From NCBI GenBank assembly GCA_030603035.1, contig JAUVYQ010000007.1, forward strand, positions 1 through 36,026: 36,026 nt of DNA, written 5' to 3'. The position numbers were made by a program, and so were the translations under genes. Position 1 is the stretch's first letter; each line of letters opens with the position of its first letter. This document shows, piece by piece, positions 8,512 to 15,536 of this stretch. This DNA is from Phycisphaerae bacterium (GTDB lineage Bacteria > Planctomycetota > Phycisphaerae > Sedimentisphaerales > SG8-4). The notes under the pieces were generated by a model. The model was given only the letters and a program-made list of their open reading frames with translations, did not search any database and was not told the DNA's origin.

Positions 8512-9249
8512 ATGTCGGAAAAAAGACTGGCTATTGTAACCGGTGCCGCCAGAGGGATAGGCCGCGCAATTGTTCTTGAGCTGCTCAAGCAGGGCCGTGT
8601 CGTTGCCGGTCTCGATATAAATGCCGAGCAGCTCGGCGAGCTTGAAAACGTTGTAAAAGAAGCCGGCTTTACGGTTATAACCAAATGTGTGGATATAACC
8701 AATACAGGTGAGTTTACGGAAATACTTGAAGCTTTGTCTTCCGAATACGGCGGCATAGGTATTTTGGTGAACAACGCCGGCATTACTCGTGACGGCCTGA
8801 TTATGCGAATGAGCGATGAGGATTTCGACAACGTCATTGCTGTTAATCTTCGAGCGGCCTTTGTTGCGACGCGGACGGTGATAAAATCAATGGTTCGCAA
8901 CAAGTTCGGCCGCATCATCTCTCTTAGCTCGGTTTCCGGTGTGATGGGCAATGCCGGTCAAAGTAATTATGCCGCCAGCAAAGCAGGCCTTATTGGTCTG
9001 ACCAAGTCGGTGGCGCGTGAGGTAGCGAAAAAGAATGTAACGGCCAATTGCGTCGCACCCGGCTTCATTGTTACTGAGATGACCGACATTTTGCCGCAGC
9101 CCGTCAAAGATGCTGCAAAGCAGTTGATACCATTGCGAAGGTTTGGCAGCGTTGATGACGTGGCCAGGGCCGTTGCATTTCTCGCAAGCGACCAGGCCGC
9201 CTATATCACGGGCCAGGTGCTTTGTGTGGACGGCGGTATGGCAATGTAG
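8512..9249 (+). CDS. fabG: 3-oxoacyl-ACP reductase FabG
   Basis: NADPH-dependent reduction of 3-oxoacyl-ACP, the first reductive step of each elongation cycle. A classic short-chain dehydrogenase of 245 residues with TGAARGIG nucleotide binding, NNAG, catalytic Ser in SLSSVSG (about 140), YAASK (Tyr about 153, Lys about 157) and the C-terminal GQVLCVDGG. ATG 8512 is preceded by GGGAG at 8499-8503, 8 nt upstream. The 49-nt gap after fabD holds no promoter I can see. It is the last gene before the acpP promoter. Confidence 0.96.
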   Translation: MSEKRLAIVTGAARGIGRAIVLELLKQGRVVAGLDINAEQLGELENVVKEAGFTVITKCVDITNTGEFTEILEALSSEYGGIGILVNNAGITRDGLIMRMSDEDFDNVIAVNLRAAFVATRTVIKSMVRNKFGRIISLSSVSGVMGNAGQSNYAASKAGLIGLTKSVAREVAKKNVTANCVAPGFIVTEMTDILPQPVKDAAKQLIPLRRFGSVDDVARAVAFLASDQAAYITGQVLCVDGGMAM

Positions 9250-9251
9250 TC

Positions 9252-9272
9252 TCGTATTGCGTATAACGTCTT
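9252..9272. repeat. Heptanucleotide array, NCGTATN type
   Basis: TCGTATT, GCGTATA, ACGTCTT in register directly after the fabG stop, continuing less clearly to about 9290. Same unit type as 14-48 and 20844-20871. Confidence 0.65.
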
Positions 9273-9361
9273 GTGAATAGTCGTTAATACGCCTGTCGGA
9301 AGCGTATCTATCGATATTTAGTCGTTAGTGGGTACCCCAAAAAAAAATAAAAAAATATTTG

Positions 9362-9389
9362 TTGACAACTGCTTTAGCAGGTATTATAC
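9362..9389 (+). promoter_or_regulatory. Sigma-70 promoter for acpP-fabF
   Basis: TTGACA at 9362-9367, a 16-nt spacer, TTATAC at 9384-9389. It gives acpP, a very abundant protein, a start independent of the plsX-fab promoter, with a leader of about 107 nt. Confidence 0.7.
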
Positions 9390-9503
9390 CCGCCAAGATA
9401 AAAAATAACGCTACCAGTGATTAATATTAGTTACTGTTATCGGCGAGTGGTTTGGTTGTGAGGTTACAAAATAAATTCCTATTTGACCAGGGAGGAAAAA
9501 CAA

Positions 9504-9776
9504 GTGAGTGTTGATGACGTAGACGTTCAGGCAATTGAAAACAAAGTGATCGACATAATAAGTGAACAAATGGGCACGGACAAGTCTGAAATAACACGTG
9601 AGACCTCATTTATTAACGATTTGAACGCCGACTCGCTGGATACGGTTGAGCTGGTTATGGAGTTTGAAGACGAGTTTGATATGAGTATCCCGGACGAAGA
9701 GGCCGAGAAAATCCAGACCGTCGGTGCCGCGGTTGATTACATCGTCAACATTGTACATTCCAAAAGCCAAGAGTAG
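9504..9776 (+). CDS. acpP: Acyl carrier protein
   Basis: A 90-residue acidic four-helix carrier that holds the growing acyl chain on 4'-phosphopantetheine. The attachment Ser is in [11 protein letters not shown] (about Ser43), followed by the usual helix [22 protein letters not shown] 9504 is chosen because AGGGAGG at 9489-9495 sits 8 nt upstream. An in-frame TTG at 9483 would lie upstream of this site. The N terminus ([11 protein letters not shown]) is somewhat longer than the typical MSDIEERV form. fabF follows after 14 nt and is likely co-transcribed. Confidence 0.96.
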   Translation: MSVDDVDVQAIENKVIDIISEQMGTDKSEITRETSFINDLNADSLDTVELVMEFEDEFDMSIPDEEAEKIQTVGAAVDYIVNIVHSKSQE

Positions 9777-9790
9777 CGAACAAGTTTAGT

Positions 9791-11035
9791 ATGAGTAAAC
9801 GGCGAGTCGTTATTACAGGCTTAGGTTGTGTTACCGCCTTAGCCGAATCCGTTGAAGGTCTTTTTACTGCGCTGTGCGAAGGTAAAAGTGGCGTTTCCAC
9901 CATAGAATCCTTTGACACCACTGAATATCCGGTAAGGTTCGGCGGCGAGATAAAAGGTTTCGACGTAAAAAAATACGTTGACCACCGCGAAAGCAAACGA
10001 ATGGACCGCTTCTCGCAGTTTGCAATGGCTGCGGCCATCCAGGCGATAAATCACAGCGGCCTGGATTTCTCCAGAGAAGATGTTTTTCGTGTCGGAGCAG
10101 TCGTTGGCACTGGCATAGGTGGCATACAGGAAATCGAACAACAGCATGAAAGGCTTTTGAAGAAAGGCCCAGGCCGCGTTTCCCCTTTCTGCGTCCCTCG
10201 CCTTATGGCCAACGCCGCCAGCGGCAATATTGCCATTCGTTACGGCCTCTGCGGCCCCAATTTTTGTGCCGTCAGCGCCTGTGCTTCCGGCAGTCATGCA
10301 ATCGGAGAAGCGTTCTGCAATATTCTTGTCGGCCGAAGTGACGTTATGATAACCGGCGGGTCGGAAGCGGCTCTTACCCCGGTAGGACTGGCCTCTTTCT
10401 GCGCCGCCAGGTCATTGAGCACGCGAAATAATGACCCTACGGTGGCTTCGAGACCATTTGATAAGGACAGAGACGGTTTTGTCCTTTCTGAGGGCGCCGG
10501 CATTGTGGTTTTAGAAGAATATGAACGCGCAAAAAAACGCGGTGCAAATATATACGCCGAGCTTCTTGGCTACAGTGCAACCGATGATGGTTATCACATT
10601 ACCGCACCAATGCCAAACGGTAAAGGTGCTACGACAGCTATGAAGCTCGCACTAATGGATGCGGGTATCGGACCGGAAAAAGTTGACTATATCAATGCAC
10701 ACGGCACAGGCACCGAGCTAAATGACATCACCGAAAGTATGGCTATCAGAACTGTTTTTGGTGGGCACGCATATAAATTGCCGGTCAGCTCGACCAAAAG
10801 CAGCCTCGGCCATCTGCTTGGCGCAAGCGGTGCCGTTGAGCTTATAGTATGCGTGAAAGCCATCAATGAATCCGTTATCCCACCCACTATAAACCTCGAT
10901 AATCAGGACGAGCGATGCGACCTGCGGATGGATTTTGTGCCGCTGCAAGCTCGCCGGGCAAAAGTCAATATCGCGATGAGCAACTCATTCGGCTTCGGGG
11001 GCCATAATGCCTGCCTGGTCGTCGGAAAAATTTAG
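9791..11035 (+). CDS. fabF: 3-oxoacyl-ACP synthase II (FabF)
   Basis: Elongating condensing enzyme that adds malonyl-ACP units to acyl-ACP. The Cys-His-His catalytic set is visible: Cys in SACASGSHA (about 163), His in NAHGTGTELND (about 303) and His in SSLGHLLGASGAVE (about 339), plus the C-terminal SNSFGFGGHNA. 414 residues is the family length. ATG 9791 starts MSKRRVVITGLG, as expected; the ribosome site is weak. No clear terminator follows; the downstream gap is repeat DNA. Confidence 0.97.
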   Translation: MSKRRVVITGLGCVTALAESVEGLFTALCEGKSGVSTIESFDTTEYPVRFGGEIKGFDVKKYVDHRESKRMDRFSQFAMAAAIQAINHSGLDFSREDVFRVGAVVGTGIGGIQEIEQQHERLLKKGPGRVSPFCVPRLMANAASGNIAIRYGLCGPNFCAVSACASGSHAIGEAFCNILVGRSDVMITGGSEAALTPVGLASFCAARSLSTRNNDPTVASRPFDKDRDGFVLSEGAGIVVLEEYERAKKRGANIYAELLGYSATDDGYHITAPMPNGKGATTAMKLALMDAGIGPEKVDYINAHGTGTELNDITESMAIRTVFGGHAYKLPVSSTKSSLGHLLGASGAVELIVCVKAINESVIPPTINLDNQDERCDLRMDFVPLQARRAKVNIAMSNSFGFGGHNACLVVGKI

Positions 11036-11052
11036 CACACCTCCATCGTGAT

Positions 11053-11274
11053 TTGAGTTTTGAGTCCATAGTTTATCCCCCAAATTTATTTGGCGGTTTG
11101 TTTAGCCGTCGCCGGCACGGCGACGCAAGACACTGTCATTCCGAGCGCAGCGAAGAATCTCTTGTTTCGGCCGACGAGACCCTTCGCTGAGTTTATCCTC
11201 AGCAAAGCGAAGGACTCAGAGTCTGGCCCGAGCTTGCCGAGGGAGTGACAATTTTGAGATAGTTTCTAAATAGC
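11053..11274. repeat. Composite repeats between fabF and the antiporter
   Basis: In order: a short heptamer run (TTTGAGT type, 11053-11080); CCCCCAAATTTATTTGGCGG; hairpin CGTCGCCG-gca-CGGCGACG (11107-11125); and a GTCATTCCGAGCGCAGCGAA element (11135-11155) repeated exactly at 27646-27666. An imperfect palindrome follows around CCTTCGCTGAG...CAGCAAAGCGAAGG (about 11180-11214). No gene is seen. Confidence 0.75.
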
Positions 11275-11302
11275 TTGAAACAATATGCACCCTGGTTATA
11301 AT
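11275..11302 (+). promoter_or_regulatory. Sigma-70 promoter for the antiporter
   Basis: TTGAAA at 11275-11280, a 16-nt spacer and a consensus TATAAT at 11297-11302. The expected transcript start (7-8 nt past the -10 box) coincides with the ATG at 11310, so the mRNA is predicted to be leaderless. Confidence 0.7.
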
Positions 11303-11309
11303 TCTTGAG

Positions 11310-12287
11310 ATGAACATAGTCTGGGCTATTATACTTCTGGCCGGCGGGCTGGTAATATTATGGAAATCTGCCGACCTGCTGGTGGCAGGAGCGGTTGCGC
11401 TGGCACAGCGTCTCGGCGTAAGTCCCCTTGTCATCGGCCTGACCATCGTAGCTATGGGTACTTCGGCGCCCGAGGTGGCCGCCAGCATTGCCGCTGCTGT
11501 CCGAGGTGCTGGGGATATGGCCATCGGCAACGTCTTCGGCTCCAATATTGCCAATCTCGCTCTTGTCGGCGGCCTGGTCGCCCTTATTCGGCCGCTCAGG
11601 ATTCAATTGCGAACGCTGCGCCGCGAGATACCTGTGATGCTGCTGGTGGGGCTGTTACTTTGGCCTGTTTTGCATAATTCACACTTGTCACGCTCGGAAG
11701 GTCTTGCTCTGCTAAGCGTATTTGCGGGGCTCATTCTCCTGACGGTCTATACGGCAAGGAAAGACACAAAAAGATTAGCCACGGAGGGCACAAAAAAGAA
11801 TGAGGAAATGGATTCCCGCTTGCGCGGGAATGACATAAAGAAGAGTATAGTCTTCGTCGTTATTGGATTGGCAGGATTGGCGTTGGGCGCAGAGATGGCC
11901 GTTCGAGGGGCCGTCGTTATCGGCGGGCGCATTGGTTTGAGCGACGCTGTTATTGGCCTGACTATTATCGCGTTTGGGACTTCTCTGCCGGAGCTTGCAA
12001 CCTGCGTGGTAGCTGCTCTCCGCGGCCAGCATGATATTTCCATTGGCACTTTGGTAGGCTCCAATGTTTTTAACGCCCTGCTTGCTGTTGGCATGGCGGG
12101 AGTTATTCGGCCGTTTGAACTTGTGGGTCGGCTGGCAGGGGTGGATTATTGGGTTATGGTTATCATCAGCGCTGCATTTGCAGGTGCAGCCCTAATCGGC
12201 CGACGGTTCATTAGTCGTGCCAGCGGTGCATTGCTGCTCTGCGGGTATATCGCATATATGGTGTATTTATTAGCGTTTAGCAGGTAG
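11310..12287 (+). CDS. CaCA-family Na+/Ca2+-type antiporter (YrbG-like)
   Basis: A 325-residue inner-membrane exchanger with the inverted two-fold repeat of the calcium/cation antiporter superfamily. Each half carries an alpha-repeat, GTSAPEVAASI (about residue 50) and GTSLPELATCV (about 222), whose acidic residues bind the cation. About ten hydrophobic segments are visible. The central loop (about 155-175) is encoded by intergenic-type repeats: 11774-11799 (TTAGCCACGGAGGGCACAAA) and 11811-11834 (TTCCCGC/GCGGGAA hairpin), giving a peptide with RLATEGTKK and DSRLRGND. The last codons (AFSR and stop) fall in a heptamer array. No ribosome site precedes ATG 11310, consistent with leaderless expression. 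The transported ion cannot be told from sequence. Confidence 0.9.
   Translation: MNIVWAIILLAGGLVILWKSADLLVAGAVALAQRLGVSPLVIGLTIVAMGTSAPEVAASIAAAVRGAGDMAIGNVFGSNIANLALVGGLVALIRPLRIQLRTLRREIPVMLLVGLLLWPVLHNSHLSRSEGLALLSVFAGLILLTVYTARKDTKRLATEGTKKNEEMDSRLRGNDIKKSIVFVVIGLAGLALGAEMAVRGAVVIGGRIGLSDAVIGLTIIAFGTSLPELATCVVAALRGQHDISIGTLVGSNVFNALLAVGMAGVIRPFELVGRLAGVDYWVMVIISAAFAGAALIGRRFISRASGALLLCGYIAYMVYLLAFSR
11774..11834. repeat. In-frame repeats in the antiporter loop
   Basis: Two elements: a CCACGGAGGGCACAAA stretch and a hairpin TTCCCGC-ttgc-GCGGGAA (11813-11830) followed by TGAC. Their peptide (LATEGTKKN, DSRLRGND) is the kind produced when common intergenic repeats are translated. They sit exactly in the loop between the two antiporter halves. 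Confidence 0.8.
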
Positions 12288-12361
12288 CGTACAGCGGATA
12301 GGGCAAAGCTAAAAGCTTAAAATGGAAAGTGCAAAGCCAAAGTGTAAAACTTAAAACTGAT
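12271..12361. repeat. Long heptanucleotide array, TAGCGTT to AAGCTAA
   Basis: Thirteen units in one register: TAGCGTT, TAGCAGG, TAGCGTA, CAGCGGA, TAGGGCA, AAGCTAA, AAGCTTA, AAATGGA, AAGTGCA, AAGCCAA, AGTGTAA, AACTTAA, AACTGAT. The unit sequence drifts along the array while the 7-nt period holds. It begins inside the antiporter gene and supplies its stop codon (12285-12287). Confidence 0.85.
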
Positions 12362-12479
12362 TTTTGCCTTTGGCTATATGCAGATTGGATTGACCTGCCA
12401 AACTTATCACTTGATTGAAGACACGCAATCGGTAAAATGGGGCGGTGATATTGAGAGAGGATACACAAGGCCGTAAACT

Positions 12480-12785
12480 ATGAATTGGAGCATAATTTTA
12501 TATATATGTGTGGTGGTGATTGGGATAGCTGTTGTTTTTATATGCACAGCAAAAATTCTATTTCAGCGCAAAGTGCGGCAAGCACGATATGTAGCAGACA
12601 AAGCAATTAGCGGCGAGGCAGATATTGATGAACACGACATTCGGTTGGCCATTGATATACTCCAAACAGAGTGGGAGCGGAGGAAACTTTCTGGCAGAGA
12701 AGCTACTGAAGATGGTGTGCGAATATATAAACTTGCAGATATTTGGCAGCAAAGGGGCAAACCAAAAGACGAGCAAAAACAATAA
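12480..12785 (+). CDS. Small membrane protein of unknown function
   Basis: 101 residues, family not recognised. Residues 5-28 form one hydrophobic segment (IILYICVVVIGIAVVFICTA). A basic juxtamembrane stretch FQRKVRQAR and a soluble acidic-basic helical tail ending KPKDEQKQ follow, so it is probably an inner-membrane anchor with a cytoplasmic tail. The upstream ribosome site is weak (AAGG). First of four small same-strand ORFs. A GGTAAAATGGGGCGGTGA motif lies 32 nt upstream and recurs before other genes of the cluster. Function unknown. Confidence 0.6.
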   Translation: MNWSIILYICVVVIGIAVVFICTAKILFQRKVRQARYVADKAISGEADIDEHDIRLAIDILQTEWERRKLSGREATEDGVRIYKLADIWQQRGKPKDEQKQ

Positions 12786-12803
12786 GTAAAATGGAGGTGT
12801 TTT

Positions 12804-13241
12804 ATGGTAGAAATCGCAAAACAAAATGATTGCACCGATAATGAGAAAAATGATAAGTATATAATGACCGATGAACAAATAGTCGAACACCGGAAAAACC
12901 TGAATCAATTGACGGATAAATGTTCAGACAAGGAACTGGAACCGAAAATAAAAGAAGACCTTAAAAAACTGGCCAGAAAAGTGGGTGCAAGTACCTATGT
13001 TATGTGGGTGCAACCAAGCAGTAGCTCAATCAGATCGACTCCAGCTGAAACTCCGGAACTTATACGGAACATACATCAAGCTTTGCAGACTGCGTCAATG
13101 GTATATATGTGCAAGACCGCAACAGAAGGGTACGAAATGGCGACTAAGGTAAGCAGAAACGCTTGCATAAACTTTTGGATAGCAGCAGCGATAGCGGTCC
13201 TCAGTGCAGTGGCGGCTTGGGTTGCTGTTTTGAGCAGATAG
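12804..13241 (+). CDS. Tail-anchored small protein of unknown function
   Basis: 145 residues, not recognised. The charged, probably helical N-terminal two-thirds (EQIVEHRKNLNQL, KIKEDLKKLARKVG) is followed by one C-terminal hydrophobic segment FWIAAAIAVLSAVAAWVAVL (about 123-142), so it is likely tail-anchored. The start is well supported: GGAGG at 12793-12797 lies 6 nt before ATG 12804, inside a GTAAAATGGAGGTG motif. It follows the previous ORF by 18 nt and precedes the next by 13 nt, suggesting one transcript. Confidence 0.7.
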   Translation: MVEIAKQNDCTDNEKNDKYIMTDEQIVEHRKNLNQLTDKCSDKELEPKIKEDLKKLARKVGASTYVMWVQPSSSSIRSTPAETPELIRNIHQALQTASMVYMCKTATEGYEMATKVSRNACINFWIAAAIAVLSAVAAWVAVLSR

Positions 13242-13254
13242 GGAGATTTGGATT

Positions 13255-13587
13255 ATGGCACGAAAGAAGCATTTTCTTGATGGTTTGGCGTATAGAAAAA
13301 CAAAAATAAATCCTGACGATGTAGTTTACAGGAAGGGAGTAGAAAGACCCAGCAATGACGAAATAGTCAAAGAAGTAGAGAAGCAAGAGTTCAAATATAA
13401 CAGGGTTACAATTTATATATCAGGAACAATAATAGTTGCGGCGGCAAGTAGAGTAATATTTCGAGTAGAACTTTCGCTTCCCATATTGCTTGGGCTTGGG
13501 GCTGCAGTTGGCACTGTGTTGTTCTTTCTCGATAGATGGATAGCACGGTTTTTTAAGAGTAAACCCCCAAAAACAAATAAGAATTGA
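13255..13587 (+). CDS. Small two-TM protein of unknown function
   Basis: 110 residues, not recognised. The N-terminal half is charged (MARKKHFLDGLAYRKTK, NDEIVKEVEKQEFKYNR). Two hydrophobic segments follow at about 55-75 (VTIYISGTIIVAAASRVIF) and about 77-95 (LPILLGLGAAVGTVLFFL), then a basic tail KSKPPKTNKN. GGGAG precedes the ATG by about 9 nt. Part of the four-ORF cluster at 12480-13975. Confidence 0.65.
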   Translation: MARKKHFLDGLAYRKTKINPDDVVYRKGVERPSNDEIVKEVEKQEFKYNRVTIYISGTIIVAAASRVIFRVELSLPILLGLGAAVGTVLFFLDRWIARFFKSKPPKTNKN

Positions 13588-13606
13588 ATAAATCGGGATG
13601 GCCCGG

Positions 13607-13632
13607 CGGCAATTGTTAAAATGGTGTGGTGA
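13607..13632 (+). repeat. Direct repeat flanking a small ORF, copy 1
   Basis: CGGCAATTGTTAAAATGGTG followed by TGGTGA. It recurs at 13963-13988 with a single difference, so the two copies bracket the ORF at 13679-13975. Shorter versions lie at 12431-12448 and 12787-12800. Confidence 0.8.
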
Positions 13633-13678
13633 AGTCTACAGTGATCCTGTCATTGTGTATTGTGTAAGGAGAGATGTT

Positions 13679-13975
13679 ATGCGAAAATTGTCCTACAAAT
13701 GGCCTGTGTGGCTGACTCTGTTCGCTGCTGCACCACCAGTATTCTATGTGTACCATCGGATTGGAAAGCCCGAAATCTTCAGTGCTACGGAGCTTGCGGA
13801 AAAGGTCGTCGGTGCGGTTGGTATCGCGTTAATAGTTTGGCTCGTTTACGGAGTTGCTTGTCTTCTTGCATCGCCTCTACGCGACACGTCGAAGGAGAAA
13901 CCGTGGAAACCAAGTGAAGACTTCCACATCGAAATCCATAAAGACGAAGGCGAAGGCGAGGACGGCAATTGTTAA
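13679..13975 (+). CDS. Small two-TM protein of unknown function
   Basis: 98 residues from ATG 13679, chosen because AAGGAGAG at 13666-13673 precedes it. Starting at 13598 would translate the upstream direct repeat. Two hydrophobic segments (WPVWLTLFAAAPPVFYVY and VGAVGIALIVWLVYGVACLL) flank a short loop. The tail is acidic (HKDEGEGEDGNC) and its last codons lie inside the second direct-repeat copy. Function unknown. Confidence 0.65.
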   Translation: MRKLSYKWPVWLTLFAAAPPVFYVYHRIGKPEIFSATELAEKVVGAVGIALIVWLVYGVACLLASPLRDTSKEKPWKPSEDFHIEIHKDEGEGEDGNC

Positions 13976-13988
13976 AATGGTGCGGTGA
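13963..13988 (+). repeat. Direct repeat flanking a small ORF, copy 2
   Basis: CGGCAATTGTTAAAATGGTG followed by CGGTGA, one mismatch from the copy at 13607-13632. It overlaps the stop of the small ORF and lies upstream of the lipoprotein promoter. Confidence 0.8.
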
Positions 13989-14026
13989 GCGTCAGTTGGG
14001 CGTCAGTTTGTGTGAAAAAACGGCTA

Positions 14027-14055
14027 TTGAAATATATTAGGTTTTGTGGTATTGT
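14027..14055 (+). promoter_or_regulatory. Sigma-70 promoter for the small lipoprotein
   Basis: TTGAAA at 14027-14032, a 17-nt spacer, TATTGT at 14050-14055. The transcript start near 14062 would leave a leader of about 46 nt to ATG 14108. Confidence 0.6.
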
Positions 14056-14107
14056 AGATTATTTGTGTAAAATTGAGTTCGGAAAAATTCTTTGAAAGGA
14101 GACCAGA

Positions 14108-14254
14108 ATGAATGGCAAAACGAAACAATTTAAGACAATCCTTCTCTTAGCAAGTCTCGTGGTGGTCGGGCTGATTGTGCTCAATGGCTGTAAGAAATCT
14201 GAGCCTCCCCCACCTCCTGAGCCCAACGTGGCTACCGCTGCGGCAATCCGGTAG
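14108..14254 (+). CDS. Very small lipoprotein (48 residues)
   Basis: A secreted, lipid-anchored peptide. MNGKTKQFK is a basic n-region, then a hydrophobic core ILLLASLVVVGLIVL and a lipobox LNGC with the lipidated Cys at 28. The mature part is only 21 residues, KKSEPPPPPEPNVATAAAIR after the Cys. AAGGAGA sits 6-7 nt upstream of the ATG and a promoter lies at 14027. The short Pro-rich mature part resembles small entericidin-like or cell-wall-spanning lipoproteins, but no family is assigned. It could also be the start of a longer lipoprotein cut by an early stop. Confidence 0.7.
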   Translation: MNGKTKQFKTILLLASLVVVGLIVLNGCKKSEPPPPPEPNVATAAAIR

Positions 14255-14902
14255 ACTACCCGCCCGATAATTGCTCAGCCTGAGGCGGCTTAGGACTGGT
14301 GAGAAAACGCAGGCCACTGTAAATCATCAGAAATGCGATTGGCAAGGGCCGTGAGCATACAACTTGCGGCCTTTTTACTGCGTTTTCCATTCCGTATTTA
14401 CTGCCGAAGGCCACGCTGTGGGCGGGCCTTTCCGGAGACCCTCCTACGGACGTTTGGATACTGCCTGTTTGTTTATGCAGTGGACATTAGTTGCCGTTAT
14501 CACCGGCGGACTTATTATCAGCTTCAAAGACAAAAAATCAAAAAATAAGCAAAAACAATAAGTAAATCAGGACAACCCGGCGGGATGGAGCAAAATAAAT
14601 TCTCTGCAAACCCGCAATTCCCGTCAAAAAAAAACTTGTCCTGAGCAAAGTCGAAGGATCCGCTCCAATCTCATTTTGAATTTAGAATTTTGAACCCTTA
14701 AGTTTGTTTCGGATTTCGTGCTTCGTATTTCGAATTTTCCCTCCCTCTGTGGCTATATTCTTTTGTGCTTTTTCGTGGCCAAACAAATCCGTGGTAATTC
14801 TGTTATCCTGTCCAAAAAAAATTCGTGTTAATTCGTGGCTAATTTTTCTTCGTGCCTTTGTCCCTCCGGCTCGTGGGCGTTCCTGAAGTCTTCAATCCCG
14901 CT
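14255..14902. other. Gap with repeats and weak small ORF
   Basis: No convincing gene. A 10-nt perfect inverted pair GAAAACGCAG (14303-14312) and CTGCGTTTTC (14378-14387) encloses about 65 nt and could fold as a structured RNA end. 14475-14561 could encode a 28-residue hydrophobic peptide, but it has no ribosome site. Its 3' end AAACAATAAGTAAA matches the end of the ORF at 12480. 14673-14735 is a heptamer array. 14740-14850 holds CCGTGG/TCGTGG degenerate repeats. Confidence 0.6.
14673..14735. repeat. Heptanucleotide array, ATTTTGA to TTCGTAT
   Basis: Nine units in one register: ATTTTGA, ATTTAGA, ATTTTGA, ACCCTTA, AGTTTGT, TTCGGAT, TTCGTGC, TTCGTAT, TTCGAAT. The unit changes from AT-rich to TTCGNNT without breaking the 7-nt phase. 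Confidence 0.85.
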
Positions 14903-15475
14903 TTACGTATATTTCGGCTTGCATTTCAAGTGGTCGCGGGTTTCCTCAATGATGTCCCAATGGCCGGATTCCAGGATGCTGTCCTTGGTGACGCTGCGTC
15001 GTTGATGGCCGTCATCAATTACCAAGCAGCCGGAGTTTTTAGTTATCCTTTTGAGCTCTGCCAGGAATTCTGCGTGGTTCTTGATAATGTGAAACATATC
15101 AATAGCACATACTACGTCTGCTATTTTGCCAGGCATCCTGCTGTCATATCCGCTCGCCAATACAGCTTCGATGTTTGTTAATCCATATTTGTCAATCTTT
15201 TCCTTCACGGCTTCGACAGCCAGTTCGTGAATATCCACGGCAAAGACTTTTCCGTGCCGGCCTACGAGTCGTGCGAATCTCGTGGAGTACCTGCCCGGGC
15301 CGCAGCCGTAATCCACGACCGTCATACCCGGCTTTATTCCGAACTTTTTGACGCGTTTGTCTATGTATGGGTATAAGAAGTCCATGACGTGAAAGATAAG
15401 GTTCATAAACTTGAAGTGCCAGTCCGGCATCCTCTCGCTTTTCCTTTTTTGCACCATGTTCTTAATAAAGGACAT
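14903..15475 (-). CDS. Class I SAM-dependent methyltransferase
   Basis: A 190-residue methyltransferase of the UbiE/Methyltransf_11 type. The SAM-binding motif VVDYGCGPGRYS is at about 53-64, an acidic FAVDIHELAV loop follows, and VVCAIDMFHII is motif IV-like. Substrate unknown. ATG 15475 is preferred: GGAGG at 15481-15485 lies 5 nt upstream. A GTG four codons earlier overlaps that site. It lies downstream of the ASKHA/ferredoxin gene on the same strand (about 60-nt gap) and may be co-transcribed with it. Confidence 0.88.
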   Translation of the reverse strand: MSFIKNMVQKRKSERMPDWHFKFMNLIFHVMDFLYPYIDKRVKKFGIKPGMTVVDYGCGPGRYSTRFARLVGRHGKVFAVDIHELAVEAVKEKIDKYGLTNIEAVLASGYDSRMPGKIADVVCAIDMFHIIKNHAEFLAELKRITKNSGCLVIDDGHQRRSVTKDSILESGHWDIIEETRDHLKCKPKYT

Positions 15476-15536
15476 AAGTGCCTCCACTTAACCACTCACC
15501 ATCCCCAAATCCGTGTCAATCCGCGTAATCTGCGAT

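Noticed and set aside
13607..13988. Integron gene cassette with attC site
   Set aside because: The flanking 26-nt repeats lack clear RYYYAAC/GTTRRRY core pairs and no integrase is seen.
14333..14561. Two overlapping frames of 65-71 codons
   Set aside because: No ribosome site, Cys/Arg-rich repeat-like translation; only a 28-codon hydrophobic tail is mildly interesting.
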